Part shown: positions 10,326-19,471 of the stretch, in pieces
Layout of the letters: each line of letters opens with the position of its first letter
Numbering within the stretch: the first letter of the stretch is position 1
Source: Diplonema japonicum
Lineage: Eukaryota; Euglenozoa; Diplonemea; Diplonemida; Diplonemidae
Assembly: GCA_964019335.1 (NCBI GenBank)
Contig: OZ025675.1
Span: 124,001-188,000, forward strand
DNA length: 64,000 nucleotides
Reading direction: 5' to 3'
Program-made: the position numbers and the translations under genes
Notes under the pieces: model-generated
Told to the model about the DNA's origin: nothing
Databases searched by the model: none
The model's input: only the letters and a program-made list of their open reading frames with translations

Positions 10326-10847
10326 GGCCCGACATTTTAAAAGGGGGTTTCATGTCAGGGTGATGATAGTACGACTACTGTTGGGGAGTGCAATGGCTCA
10401 AGGCCGGCCAACACCCTTGCATAATCTTGTCTCAGGTGACGTCACCCACCACCCCAACATGAGGAAAGCACTCGCTAGAGGAGGTGTCGTTACGCACCTA
10501 GACCCGGTAAAAGGTCTTGCTGCCCCTTTTATATTTATATTTATAGAATCAAACATTCTTTCTTAAGGTTTTGCGCTTTCTTTCGCTGTCACCAGTAGTC
10601 CTAAAAGAAAGAATGAAAAGGGAGAGGATTGTTTTTTTTTTTTTTTTATACATATGAACCCTCCCCCCCGTAAAAGAGAAAAAAAAAACAAGAATAAAAA
10701 TAAATTACTGTCGAAAGAATCGACTTGCTTTTTTACTTTCTTTTCTTTCTTTCTCTTTTTTTAAATCTGATTCCGCTTGGCAAGAAAAAGACAAAAAAAG
10801 AAGAAGAAAAAAAAGGGGAGGAGGAAGAAAGAGAGAAAATATTTCTC

Positions 10848-10878
<31 letters not shown>

Positions 10879-10937
10879 TTTTCTTTTGCTTGTACAAGAA
10901 ACTGAGTAGTACTTTGTTAAATACATTAAAAAAAAAA
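10326..10937. other. Intergenic with long homopolymer tracts
   Basis: No gene seen. Holds a short palindrome GGTGACGTCACC (10435-10446) and long T and A runs around 10630-10880. Confidence 0.5.
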
Positions 10938-11275
10938 TATATGAGTTAAAGGAAGTCGACGAAGTTGTGAGACGCCCCCTTGTTCTCATCTTCTACCTGC
11001 ACCTATCCCCTTTCAGCAGCGGTTTCTCCTCCTTTGGTGGTCTTGCCGGCCTTCTCCCCAGCTCAACGCTGATGCAAATATCGCCCTCCTGTACCATCTG
11101 ATCACCGCCTTTGTCATCCCGGATCGTAGTGTGTGCACCCTAGTGCACAGTTCCGCTGGGAAGGCCCTCCTTCCATTCACCTTCTTCAGTACCCTCCCTA
11201 GCTCCCATGTGTGCCAGATCTTCTTCATCAGTCCATGCAATCTCCTCTCCTACCGTACTTCTGTTCTCTCTAAAA
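10938..11275 (-). mobile_element. LINE 3' fragment with ORF end and hairpin
   Basis: Minus-strand coding relic whose peptide (ELGRVLKKVNGRRAFPAE, KAVIRWYRRAIFAS) matches the C-terminal part of the LINE ORF at 56551-57260. An internal deletion removes most of the KYDLEELGKQ region. The 3' hairpin reads on the plus strand as ATATGAGTTAAAGGAAGTC to CCCCTTGTTCTCAT. Confidence 0.8.
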
Positions 11276-11412
11276 AAATAAAATAAAAAAAAAAAAGGCA
11301 GCCCTTACTTACTGCTTCGGAAGAATAATAAAAAAGGCTCAGGGAGATAAATTGGAGAAAGGCGAACCCAGTCTCACAAAGCAAGCAGGCAGAAAGCAAA
11401 GGAAATAGGAGG

Positions 11413-11505
11413 AGGAGGGTTGCTTGCACGTGCCGGATAAAACCTGGAGGAGTTTATAAACCCGAAACACGTTGCCAACATTCCCCTTTTGTTTAGACGG
11501 GTCGA
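11413..11505. repeat. Dispersed repeat GGTAAAACCTGG family, longer copy
   Basis: Carries the TTGCACGTGCCGG hairpin arm, then ATAAAACCTGGAGGAG, AACCCGAAACACGTTGCCAA and a CCCCTTTTGTTTAGA end. It is closely matched by 53886-53975 in the same orientation. Confidence 0.7.
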
Positions 11506-11664
11506 CGACCCGTTCTTGCAAAAAAGAGAGCGAGAACAGCGAAACCTAACAAAGTAGAGCTTTTTAAAGAAATGTACTCGGTTCTTTATTACAGCATTCG
11601 ATGTCTCTGGTTCTTTCATCCATAGGTTAAAGCATTTCCGCGGGGGGAGTCAAAAAAAAAAAAT

Positions 11665-11950
11665 GGGGCTTTGATTGCAACACTAGGTGGCGTTAAGCGT
11701 GCAACGAAGCACGAAATACCTACTTGATTACAGGGGGCGCTCCTCGGCCGAGCAGTAGCTTCTTCTGCGTTCCGCGTCGTGTCCTTAATGCATGCGGTGT
11801 GCTCAACCCTAGCCGGGGCGTCCCGGGTAACCAAGATTCTGCGCTCATGCAGTTTGCTGCCTGTTCGTCACCCTGAGCATCTGCGATACGTTCTTCCACT
11901 CGGGCGCTACCGGTGATGACCGACGAGGAGGTCAACAGCGAACAACACAT
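11665..11950 (-). repeat. SINE-like element, copy 1
   Basis: A 285-base unit repeated at 54692-54957, 56085-56235 and 62188-62341, always in the same orientation. On the minus strand it begins near GACCTCCTCGTCGGTC, then GGTAGCGCCCGAGTGG, which fits a pol III A-box (TAGCNNNGAGTGG type) as in tRNA-Leu/Ser. A GGTTGAGCACACC segment about 110 bases further on is only a weak B-box candidate. The end carries CTGTAATCAAGTAGG, shared with LINE-associated repeats at 51900-51948. Open frames inside are inconsistent between copies, so it is probably non-coding. Confidence 0.6.
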
Positions 11951-12016
11951 CTGATGTACTTCTTATATTTCCATGTTATCCCCACCACCTTTAAAAAAAA
12001 AAAAAAAAAAAAAAAA

Positions 12017-12057
12017 GAGAGATGAGATAAAGGAGGTTCCTGTTTTGAAACGTCCCT
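12017..12057 (-). mobile_element. Solo LINE 3' hairpin (variant stem GTTTC/GGAAC)
   Basis: Plus strand GAGATGAGATAAAGGAGGTT, then CCTGTTTTGAAACGTCCCT, after an A run. It has the same outer layout as other LINE 3' ends but a different inner stem. Confidence 0.6.
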
Positions 12058-12222
12058 AAAAAAAAAAAAAAAGAAGAGTTGAAATGCTTGGTTCCCCTAC
12101 CAACTTCAGAAGAAGTAATAAGGCACATGAAACAGACAGGGTTATTCAAGTTTCTTTTTTTAAGATCTCCGCTGCCTGGGATGGAAACCCCATGACCACG
12201 CGCACATAGGGCGGGGGGAATT

Positions 12223-12260
12223 ATATGAGTTAAAGGAAGTCTTTGTGAGACGCCCCCAAT
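12223..12260 (-). mobile_element. Solo LINE 3' hairpin just downstream of a cyclase gene
   Basis: Plus strand TATATGAGTTAAAGGAAGTC then TTTGTGAGACGCCCCC. It is cut off before the CTTGTTCTCAT arm and lies 40 bases from the stop codon of the 12301-14487 gene. Confidence 0.65.
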
Positions 12261-12300
12261 TATTAATTCATACTTTCCCAGAGATCTGCGTGTCGTGGCT

Positions 12301-14487
12301 TCATAGTCTAGAGCTAACCCTACACACTACCGCCGGCTGATCACGTACAGTACATCTATAGCACACGCTTGTCATCTCGCCCACACTGTTGTCATCCAAA
12401 GCCGAGCAAACGGTAACTTGTTGAAACTGCACATCGTTGCTCTCCAGCTTCCCGAGATACGCGTAAAAACAGAAGGCATCGTCCTTAACAGCAGCCGAAC
12501 ACACCCACCTAGCTGTGTCTACACAAGCTCCAAGCACTGTCACGAACTTCTGTTTCCGGCACCCCACTGTCCCATACACTATTCTGCTAGACGAGAGCCC
12601 AATGGACATGCTGAAGTTGGGCCTCTCACACCTGTTCATTTGGACAATGAACGCTATGGAGCATTCAAGGTGATCAGCGCAGTTTCGTGAAGTGTTCCAC
12701 CCGACGGCAACCCTGCTTCCTTGCACGGAAAAGAGAACGCCGTTCGAGCGCTCAACGCACATCATCACCTTCGCCAACATTTCGTTTACAAGAGCAGCAG
12801 TAGATTCCCCCACCCTGAGGTCAACGTTGCCCACACAGGCTGACTGCCTTTCTTGCAGCTCAACATCAGTCTTCTGGAAGATACCTTCAGGTATCGATGA
12901 CAAGCCGCTGCTAGTTTTGACTAGCCTTCTGTCTTCTAAGCTTAGCTGCATCTTCTCTTCCATATATACTGCGCGCCCTTCCAGCTTCCTCGGGAGAAGC
13001 AAGTGCGATGCGACCCTTTCTGCCACACCATTCAGCCTCAGGTCACCCATCGGAATAGTTATGTATTCCAAGCCGGTGCCTATAACCAGATCCATGACCT
13101 GCTCAGTGACAGCAACAGCACCCCCAACACAGACCCCTTCCATCCGAGCCGCCTTGTTCACAGTGCTCCCGAAGTAGTCGTACCTGCCTGTCAAGGTGTT
13201 CAGCTGCACATCAACCTCACCAAAGTGAACACCAATCCGAACACGAAGCCCACACCAAGGACCGTCCTCATTCCGGGAACAGTGGCTAAGATTAAGAAGA
13301 TCAGCGGGCCAGTTGCCGCTTAGTAACTTCTCTTGTACAGATAAACCAAAGCCTACAGCATCGCTAGGCTCTTCAAAGGCCACCATGAAGGAGTCCCCAA
13401 TGGTCTTCACCTCGTACCCGTTGTGCTCAGAAAGACACTCCCGCATCACATTGTTGTGAACCTTCAGACCCTCAGTCATCCCCTCAGGGCAGGCCTCCCA
13501 TGTTGCCGTTGAACCTTGGATGTCGGTGAAGACAAGGGCGGCCTTCGCTGATTTCTGTCCGGGGACTAGGCTTTCGCGTGTGGCGCACTTGTGGTGGAGC
13601 TCGTCGAAGAGTGCGTCGGGGATGTAAGGGCGGTAGATGTTCAGGTGTTTGAGGATGTTCGTGAACTCGTCACGGAGCGCTTCGGGCAGCTTTGTTTCTT
13701 TTTTGATGATTGCCTCTGCCTCATCAAGGTCGAAGCGTGAGAAGGCCTTAGATATCTCCTCAGAGGCATGTATTACACTGTTCATCTTTTCCATTTCTCT
13801 GTGCATGCCCTGCGCAAATGTCTGCGTGAAGTAGAAATCAAGATAGAAGATAGAAAGCTGAGGCAGAGCTGTACTGATCGCAGCACCCATGTACACAGGA
13901 CAAGGCAGGTCTGAACAGGAACATACTTTCCCCCGTTCCTCCAGTGAGGTACCGCCGGGGAAGTCAAAAAGCCCGTACCTCGTAGAACGCTCTGTGGCCA
14001 CAGCAGAGATCCATAGAATTACAAGCACGAGCAAGTTACGGGAGACACGGGCGTCCACCCTGATCACCAGACAAAGATCGAGAAGAATGACGAAAGCCGA
14101 CCACATCGCTGGGGTGTTGTTCATATAGGCCACTAGATCGCTTAACAAAAAGCTCAGCGAGCTCATGTACAAGGTCACCTCCACAATGAGGTCAGAGCAC
14201 CTCTTCCACACCACCAAGCAGTAAATCCCTGCCAGAGACGCTACTACAGCGGGTATACCCTGCAGCTTCTTCAACGCTCGCTGATCGCTCGTTAACACCC
14301 ACATCAGTGTCACGGAAAAGTATAAGGAAAACCCTACAGCGTACGACAAAAAGAGTACTTTCTTTCTATAAATATCGCTGGCTGTGTCATCAGACACAGA
14401 GAGAAGACGTGTCAAGCATCCCATTTTCCCCTTGATCCCGTGTGTTGAACTGGTTGGTGAGGTGGAATGTAAAGGGGGGGATAACAT
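12301..14487 (-). CDS. Six-span membrane adenylate cyclase, bridge architecture (728 aa)
   Basis: Residues about 43-222 contain six predicted membrane segments and a Cys-containing loop (VCSCSDLPC). They match the membrane module of the five following genes (RYGLFDF, FYLDFYFTQTFAQ). A linker ending IYRPYIPDALF (about 284-294) leads to a complete cyclase domain (about 313-490): FTDIQGST with D322, KTIGDSFM, RYDYFG and STVNKAARME. All metal, adenine and transition-state residues are therefore present. The C-terminal third is the same degenerate second cyclase-like domain as in receptor 4215-7109 (VQGSRVAVGWNTSR). The catalytic stretch is nearly identical in DNA to that gene. The alternative start at 14424 (MGCLTRLL) removes 21 residues of low-complexity leader and may be the true one. 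Probably a cAMP-producing membrane enzyme, predicted from motifs. Confidence 0.92.
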   Translation of the reverse strand: MLSPPLHSTSPTSSTHGIKGKMGCLTRLLSVSDDTASDIYRKKVLFLSYAVGFSLYFSVTLMWVLTSDQRALKKLQGIPAVVASLAGIYCLVVWKRCSDLIVEVTLYMSSLSFLLSDLVAYMNNTPAMWSAFVILLDLCLVIRVDARVSRNLLVLVILWISAVATERSTRYGLFDFPGGTSLEERGKVCSCSDLPCPVYMGAAISTALPQLSIFYLDFYFTQTFAQGMHREMEKMNSVIHASEEISKAFSRFDLDEAEAIIKKETKLPEALRDEFTNILKHLNIYRPYIPDALFDELHHKCATRESLVPGQKSAKAALVFTDIQGSTATWEACPEGMTEGLKVHNNVMRECLSEHNGYEVKTIGDSFMVAFEEPSDAVGFGLSVQEKLLSGNWPADLLNLSHCSRNEDGPWCGLRVRIGVHFGEVDVQLNTLTGRYDYFGSTVNKAARMEGVCVGGAVAVTEQVMDLVIGTGLEYITIPMGDLRLNGVAERVASHLLLPRKLEGRAVYMEEKMQLSLEDRRLVKTSSGLSSIPEGIFQKTDVELQERQSACVGNVDLRVGESTAALVNEMLAKVMMCVERSNGVLFSVQGSRVAVGWNTSRNCADHLECSIAFIVQMNRCERPNFSMSIGLSSSRIVYGTVGCRKQKFVTVLGACVDTARWVCSAAVKDDAFCFYAYLGKLESNDVQFQQVTVCSALDDNSVGEMTSVCYRCTVRDQPAVVCRVSSRL

Positions 14488-14814
14488 AAAAAGAAAATCA
14501 AATTATAACCGCTTGGTAAAGAAACACGTGACTAGAAAGTTCGCGAAGCTTACCATTTGTCATTTTTGCAAAACCAACCCTCCTAATGTTATGTGGTATC
14601 AAACGCTGTTTACACGCAGCAGCCACACCTACACACCTACACACCTACCCAACACCGTCACGAGCTTCTTTGTAGACTGCCAGAAAGCCTCATCGATGGG
14701 AACTCGAGTGTGGCACGTGACAATTTCCTTTTCAGCGTGTGCAGTCAGAATAATACAGATGTGTGTGAACAACGAAAATTTGCAAAGTTTTGCAGGCGTG
14801 TTAACACCCGCGCA

Positions 14815-16605
14815 TCAGTATGTTACTGACCTTGTCTCAACAGGGACCGCTCTGGTTATCAAGTGGGACATCATTTCAGCGTGTGGCTCATCTTTATATG
14901 ACTGGAGCAGTCCTAGCGCGGTCTGCTCCATCTTCTTGTCCTTCAAACACTGTTCCTGAAGGTACATCTTAGCTGCCTCGTTGTAGTCCGCCCACTTCCC
15001 TGCCTTCGAGTTCTGCAGCTCATACATCCATTCATTACCATTTTCTTCTTGCTTTATTATGCTTTGTACCTTTCTTAGTGCGTTCCTGCCCGGATCAAAT
15101 GACAGTCCCAAACTCTCTCCCTCGATGATGATCTCCCACAAGGCTTGCACTTTAGATGTTCTTCCTTTCACGAAGGTGACCGCCTTGAGGACAATGCGTA
15201 TTTCTTGCGTGACAGAAGCGTCAGAGTAAGTAAGGGAGTTGCACACAACCCCAATACCCCACTCCGCACCGAGCCTCTCGTACACAGATGACAGCACAGC
15301 AGCATGACCATGAATGCTGAACCTCCTTACCTCATCGTTTCCAAGGTCACCCACCTGAACCCTTCCACTGCACACTGCCACGTTCACTTCCATTCCCAAT
15401 TCTAGCTTGCTGCGTCTTAGCATCACACCTGCTTTCACTGCCGCCACTGCGTGCTGTGCACACCTTTTTGATGCGTTGAACGAGGCGTGCACGTGGTCCC
15501 CGACGAACAGGTCCAGCATCCCCTTCTGTGAGCGAATCACGCGGAGTGCGAAGCCAACCAATCTTGAGTGCTGACTTATGAAATCTGTCGGATCGAACTC
15601 TGCTGCTGTAATCGAGTTTCTCATGTTCATAACCAACATAGTGGCTCGCGTGAACTCCAGTGACTTTTCACGTGTAGAGATAGACGAGGATCTGGCTGTA
15701 CTGATGTCGTTGTCTGGTGCAACGTCGCTTGCGGTCGACTCCTCGTCGCCCGTTCTAACGAAACAGGACTGCGGGAGGTACGGACGATACGAACGGAGAT
15801 TGGTTAGAATATTCTGCAGCACCTCATGAAGTCCCTTAGGGACCTCGTCTTCCGAGCTGAGCAGGCGGTCGCTCGCTTCGTCGAGCTGGAATTCTGCAAG
15901 GAACGTCGCAACACCGTGGGCAGTGAGGATACCGAGTTCCAGCTTATGCTTCTCAGCGAGAACCTCTTGAGCGAAGCCTCTTGTGAAGTGGAAGTCGAGG
16001 AGGAAGATGGACAGCATGAGGAAAAGAACTAAGGCAGCCTCATCAATCCCAATCTTGCAGGGCAGCTTTGCGCATGAACAAACTCTTTCGAAACGGTACG
16101 GGTGGTTACCAAGAAAGCTCCCGGAGTTACCTACCTCAATGTCGAGGAGGCCAAAGCGGAAGGACTCTTCGATGCTCGTGAATAAGAACCACAAGCATAG
16201 GCAGCTTACAACAACCTTTGTTGCGTGAGCCCTGACCCTACACACGAGAAAGATGTCAATCACGACGACTGTCAAGGCCCAAACCCGTGGTAACATCGCG
16301 CCCATTGAGTTGATATCCACAAGGATAATCGCTATCAAATCACAGTACCCCACGGATTCTATCAGCAAGTCGCTGGGGTTCTTTGTGACGAATAATATTA
16401 CCAAGCCTGCACCGCTCGACAGAACTGCCAGAAAAGCAGCTATATATGCCACCGTGAAGCCTACCGTAGGTATCGCCAGAATCCCCATTGTGAAGCTCGC
16501 ACCGAAGAAGTAAACAACAACCTGCTTCCTCTTCGCCATCACCTCATCGTCGTCTGGGAGCTCGAGCTTGCTGACCAGCCAGTTGTGAAAATTGTTACAA
16601 CACAT
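14815..16605 (-). CDS. Six-span membrane pseudo-cyclase, paralogue A (596 aa)
   Basis: Starts with a short cytosolic head carrying LPDDDEVMAKRK. About six membrane segments follow (28-46, 50-72, 82-97, 108-122, 130-144, about 188-206) with a Cys loop CSCAKLPC. A helical linker ends YRPYLPQSC. A cyclase-homology domain (about 330-500) follows. The first metal Asp is replaced by Asn (MLVMNM, N337). The second is kept (FVGDH, D380). The adenine Lys, adenine Asp and Asn/Arg pair are all lost. The last part has WMYELQ and a helical stretch WADYNEAAKMYLQEQC, like the helical tails after bacterial class III cyclases. It is probably catalytically dead and may be a regulatory or dimer partner. It is preceded by a good splice-acceptor-like site. 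Confidence 0.88.
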   Translation of the reverse strand: MCCNNFHNWLVSKLELPDDDEVMAKRKQVVVYFFGASFTMGILAIPTVGFTVAYIAAFLAVLSSGAGLVILFVTKNPSDLLIESVGYCDLIAIILVDINSMGAMLPRVWALTVVVIDIFLVCRVRAHATKVVVSCLCLWFLFTSIEESFRFGLLDIEVGNSGSFLGNHPYRFERVCSCAKLPCKIGIDEAALVLFLMLSIFLLDFHFTRGFAQEVLAEKHKLELGILTAHGVATFLAEFQLDEASDRLLSSEDEVPKGLHEVLQNILTNLRSYRPYLPQSCFVRTGDEESTASDVAPDNDISTARSSSISTREKSLEFTRATMLVMNMRNSITAAEFDPTDFISQHSRLVGFALRVIRSQKGMLDLFVGDHVHASFNASKRCAQHAVAAVKAGVMLRRSKLELGMEVNVAVCSGRVQVGDLGNDEVRRFSIHGHAAVLSSVYERLGAEWGIGVVCNSLTYSDASVTQEIRIVLKAVTFVKGRTSKVQALWEIIIEGESLGLSFDPGRNALRKVQSIIKQEENGNEWMYELQNSKAGKWADYNEAAKMYLQEQCLKDKKMEQTALGLLQSYKDEPHAEMMSHLITRAVPVETRSVTY

Positions 16606-16647
16606 GGCTCCTTGCTTGGCAAACCTTGGTATAAAGTATGTACGGAG

Positions 16648-16686
16648 CTACGGGGAAGAGAAAAAAAAAAAAGAAGAAGAAAACTA
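16648..16686 (-). promoter_or_regulatory. Candidate trans-splice acceptor
   Basis: On the coding strand, a pyrimidine tract of about 35 bases (TTTTCTTCTTC, a T run, then CTCTTCCCC) leads directly into GTAG. That would give a 42-base leader before the ATG at 16605. This is the arrangement expected for spliced-leader addition in kinetoplastids, but it is not proven. Confidence 0.4.
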
Positions 16687-16777
16687 AACCTGGGGAGGAA
16701 TGACATCATGCCATGAATTGATTTGATTTGATTTAAAGAGTCAGAGCGTGGAAACGCTGCTTTGCTACTATCTTCCA

Positions 16778-18541
16778 TCAATAGGCCTGTCTGTGTCGTT
16801 CTACCGTAATACCTTCTTTTATAAAATGCAGCACTGCTTCAGCAACGGGTTCACTGTAGTAGCTTTTTAAAAGGCCTACTGCTATTTGCTGCTGTCTGCT
16901 ATCGCTGAAGCACTTCTCATGAAGGTACATCTTCGCCGCATCGTTGTAGTTCGCCCAGTACTCTGCCTTGGACCCTTCTATCTGGTACATCCATTCCGCA
17001 ACAACTTCTGGCTTGGGAAGCTCGCTTTGTGCTGAAATACTGTTCTCAAGCGTCATCGGTACGTAATTGTCATGTCTAGCCTCCCACAAGAAAGCGTCGG
17101 TCTCTTTCCCATGCTTCACAAAGGTGACCGCCTTGAGGACAATGCGCATCTCCAGCGTGACAGAGGCGTCCATGTAGGCAGCAGTGTTGCACACAACCCC
17201 AATGCCCCACTCCGCACCAAGTCTCTCGTACACAGACGACAGCACAGCAGCATGACCATATATACTGAACCTCCTTACCTCATCGTTTCCAAGGTCACCC
17301 ACCTGAACCCTTCCACTGCACACTGCCACGTTCACTTCCATGTCCTTCTCAAGTTTCCCACGCCTTAATGTTGTGGCTGCCTTCACCCCTGCCAACGCAT
17401 GCTGTGCGCATTTCTTTGATGCGTTGAACGAGGCGTGCACGTGGTCCCCGACGAACAGGTCCAGCATCCCCTTCTGTGAGCGGATCACGCGGAGTGCGAA
17501 GCTGATCACCCTGGAGTGAAGATTGGTGAAGTCAACAGGGCATGCACCAGCTGCTACAATTGAATCTCTCATGTTCATCACCAGCATCGTGGCATGTACA
17601 TGGGTCAGCGAAAGCAGCGACGTCTCAATCGGGAACTCCAGGGGCGATGAGGTATTGGGCTGCATGAAACACTGTGAAGCACTGCCATCCGAGCTTTCTA
17701 GCTCATTGTCGTGCAGGCAGGACTGGGGGAGGTACGGTTTGTACGACTGGAGGTTGACGAGTATCGTGTGCAGCGCTTCGAAGAGCTTGTCAGGGAGGTC
17801 AGCCTCAGAAGCGTGCAGGGTTGTCCCCGCCTCGTCAAGTTGGAAACAGGCAAGGAAGGAGGCGACGTCGCGTGCTGCGAGGACACCCAGTTCGAGTTTC
17901 CGTTTCTCGGAGAGAACCTCATCCGCGAAGCCTCTTGTGAAGTAGAAATCGAAACATACACAACAAATCATGACACAGAAGGTGATTAGAGGATTACCTA
18001 AATAACTTGACGTACAAGGGAGGCGAGTGCAGCTACAAGCCTCTCTATAACGATAGGTTTGACCACCATTGAAAGCATCACCACCAATGTCAAGGAGGCC
18101 AAAGCGGAGCAACTCTTCCAATACTGTGAGAATGAGCCACAAGCAGAGACACATCATGAGCAGAACCGCCGACCTTCGTCTGACTCTGCACACGAGCATA
18201 ACGTTCACGACAATAACTGACAAGGGCCACGCCCTCTGCAGCATGGCACCCATGTTGTTGTAGTCCAACATGCATATCGAAGCAAGGTCCAGGAAACACA
18301 TCGCCTCGATAAAGGCTTCAGAGGGCTTCTTCTTGACAAACAGCCAGACGGAAGCAAAAGCGTTAGCTGTCGCACATAACAACGAGGCAGCCTTTCCAGA
18401 ATTAAACCCACACGCAAAGAACCCAACAATCCCAAACATTGCCGGTAGCAGATAGAACCATACAAGAACCCTCTTCCTTTTCACCATCATCTCATCGTCG
18501 TCGGGGAGAGCGATCTTGCTCACTACCCACGTGTGCAACAT
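16778..18541 (-). CDS. Six-span membrane pseudo-cyclase, paralogue B (587 aa)
   Basis: Same plan as paralogue A: ALPDDDEMMVKRK head, six hydrophobic segments, Cys loop ACSCTRLPC, YKPYLPQSC linker, a degenerate cyclase-homology domain (LVMNMRDS, MLDLFVGDHVHASF, VAVCSGRVQVGDLG) and a WMYQIEGSK tail. The second metal Asp is kept and the other catalytic residues are lost. The open frame extends 22 codons further upstream. I chose the ATG at 18541 because every paralogue starts just before the H-W-(L/V)-(V/I)-SK motif. A 239-base segment (17712-17950) is identical to 19605-19843 in the next gene, a sign of gene conversion. Confidence 0.88.
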   Translation of the reverse strand: MLHTWVVSKIALPDDDEMMVKRKRVLVWFYLLPAMFGIVGFFACGFNSGKAASLLCATANAFASVWLFVKKKPSEAFIEAMCFLDLASICMLDYNNMGAMLQRAWPLSVIVVNVMLVCRVRRRSAVLLMMCLCLWLILTVLEELLRFGLLDIGGDAFNGGQTYRYREACSCTRLPCTSSYLGNPLITFCVMICCVCFDFYFTRGFADEVLSEKRKLELGVLAARDVASFLACFQLDEAGTTLHASEADLPDKLFEALHTILVNLQSYKPYLPQSCLHDNELESSDGSASQCFMQPNTSSPLEFPIETSLLSLTHVHATMLVMNMRDSIVAAGACPVDFTNLHSRVISFALRVIRSQKGMLDLFVGDHVHASFNASKKCAQHALAGVKAATTLRRGKLEKDMEVNVAVCSGRVQVGDLGNDEVRRFSIYGHAAVLSSVYERLGAEWGIGVVCNTAAYMDASVTLEMRIVLKAVTFVKHGKETDAFLWEARHDNYVPMTLENSISAQSELPKPEVVAEWMYQIEGSKAEYWANYNDAAKMYLHEKCFSDSRQQQIAVGLLKSYYSEPVAEAVLHFIKEGITVERHRQAY

Positions 18542-18631
18542 CGTACTCTTCTGTGTTTTCCCTTTTATGTCGGTGATGAAATATAAATGGAGTCGACGAT
18601 GGAACACCCCGCAACACTATGAAAGAAATGG

Positions 18632-19471
18632 GCATGGAAACACCCTTTCATTCTATATTATTGCTCAATACGTCTGCCGGTGCCTTTCCACCGGAACCTT
18701 CTTCGAAACGAAGTGTGACACGATCTCGGCAAGGGGCTCGTTCTTATACGTTGCAAGAAGTCCTTGCGCCGTGCGTTCCGCCTTTTCGTCCTCGAAGCAT
18801 TTCTCATGAAGGTACATCTTCGCCGCCTCATTGTAGTTCGCCCAGTACCCTGCCTTCGACCCCTGTAGTGAGTACATCCACTCTTCGTTGGTGTCTTTGG
18901 CGGCGCTCTTTGAATTGCTGGCCTCAAGATGCAAAGACTGCGACACATTGAGTGCCTCCCACAAGAAAGCCTCTGTTCCGTTCCCATGCTTCACAAAGGT
19001 GACCACCTTGAGGACAATGAGCATCTCCAGCGTGACAGAGGCGTCCATGTAGGCAGCAGTGTTGCACACAACCCCAATGCCCCACTCCGCACCGAGCCTC
19101 TCGTACACAGATGTCAGCACAGCAGCATGACCATATATACTGAACCTCCTTACCTCATCGTTTCCAAGGTCACCCACCTGAACCTTCCCACTGCACACTG
19201 CCACGTTCACTTCCATGTCCTTCTCAAGTTTCCCACGCCTTAATGTTGTGGCTGCCTTCACCCCTGCCAACGCATGCTGTGCGCATTTCTTTGATGCGTT
19301 GAACGAGGCGTGCACGTGGTCCCCGACGAACAGGTCCAGCATCCCCTTCTGTGAGCGGATCACGCGGAGTGCGAAGCTGATCACCCTGGAGTGAAGACTG
19401 GTGAAGTCAGCAGGGTCTGCTTCCATGGCACTGGTGGAATGCTTTATGTTCATCACCAGCATCGTAGCCCG
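18632..19471. repeat. 840-bp block identical to 22498-23337
   Basis: Both blocks are 840 bases long and I see no difference between them. They begin at GCATGGAAACACCC in the 3' flank and end at CATCGTAGCCCG inside the coding region. The sharp edges, with divergent sequence on both sides, point to recent gene conversion. Confidence 0.9.

Noticed and set aside
10435-10446. GGTGACGTCACC, like a cAMP-response element
   Set aside because: CREB-type control is not expected in an intronless one-strand array, and a single 12-base palindrome is weak evidence.
10725-10989. Phe- and Lys-rich frames
   Set aside because: Translated A and T homopolymers; the same applies to similar frames at 28674, 48209, 50228, 60713-61705 and 62564.
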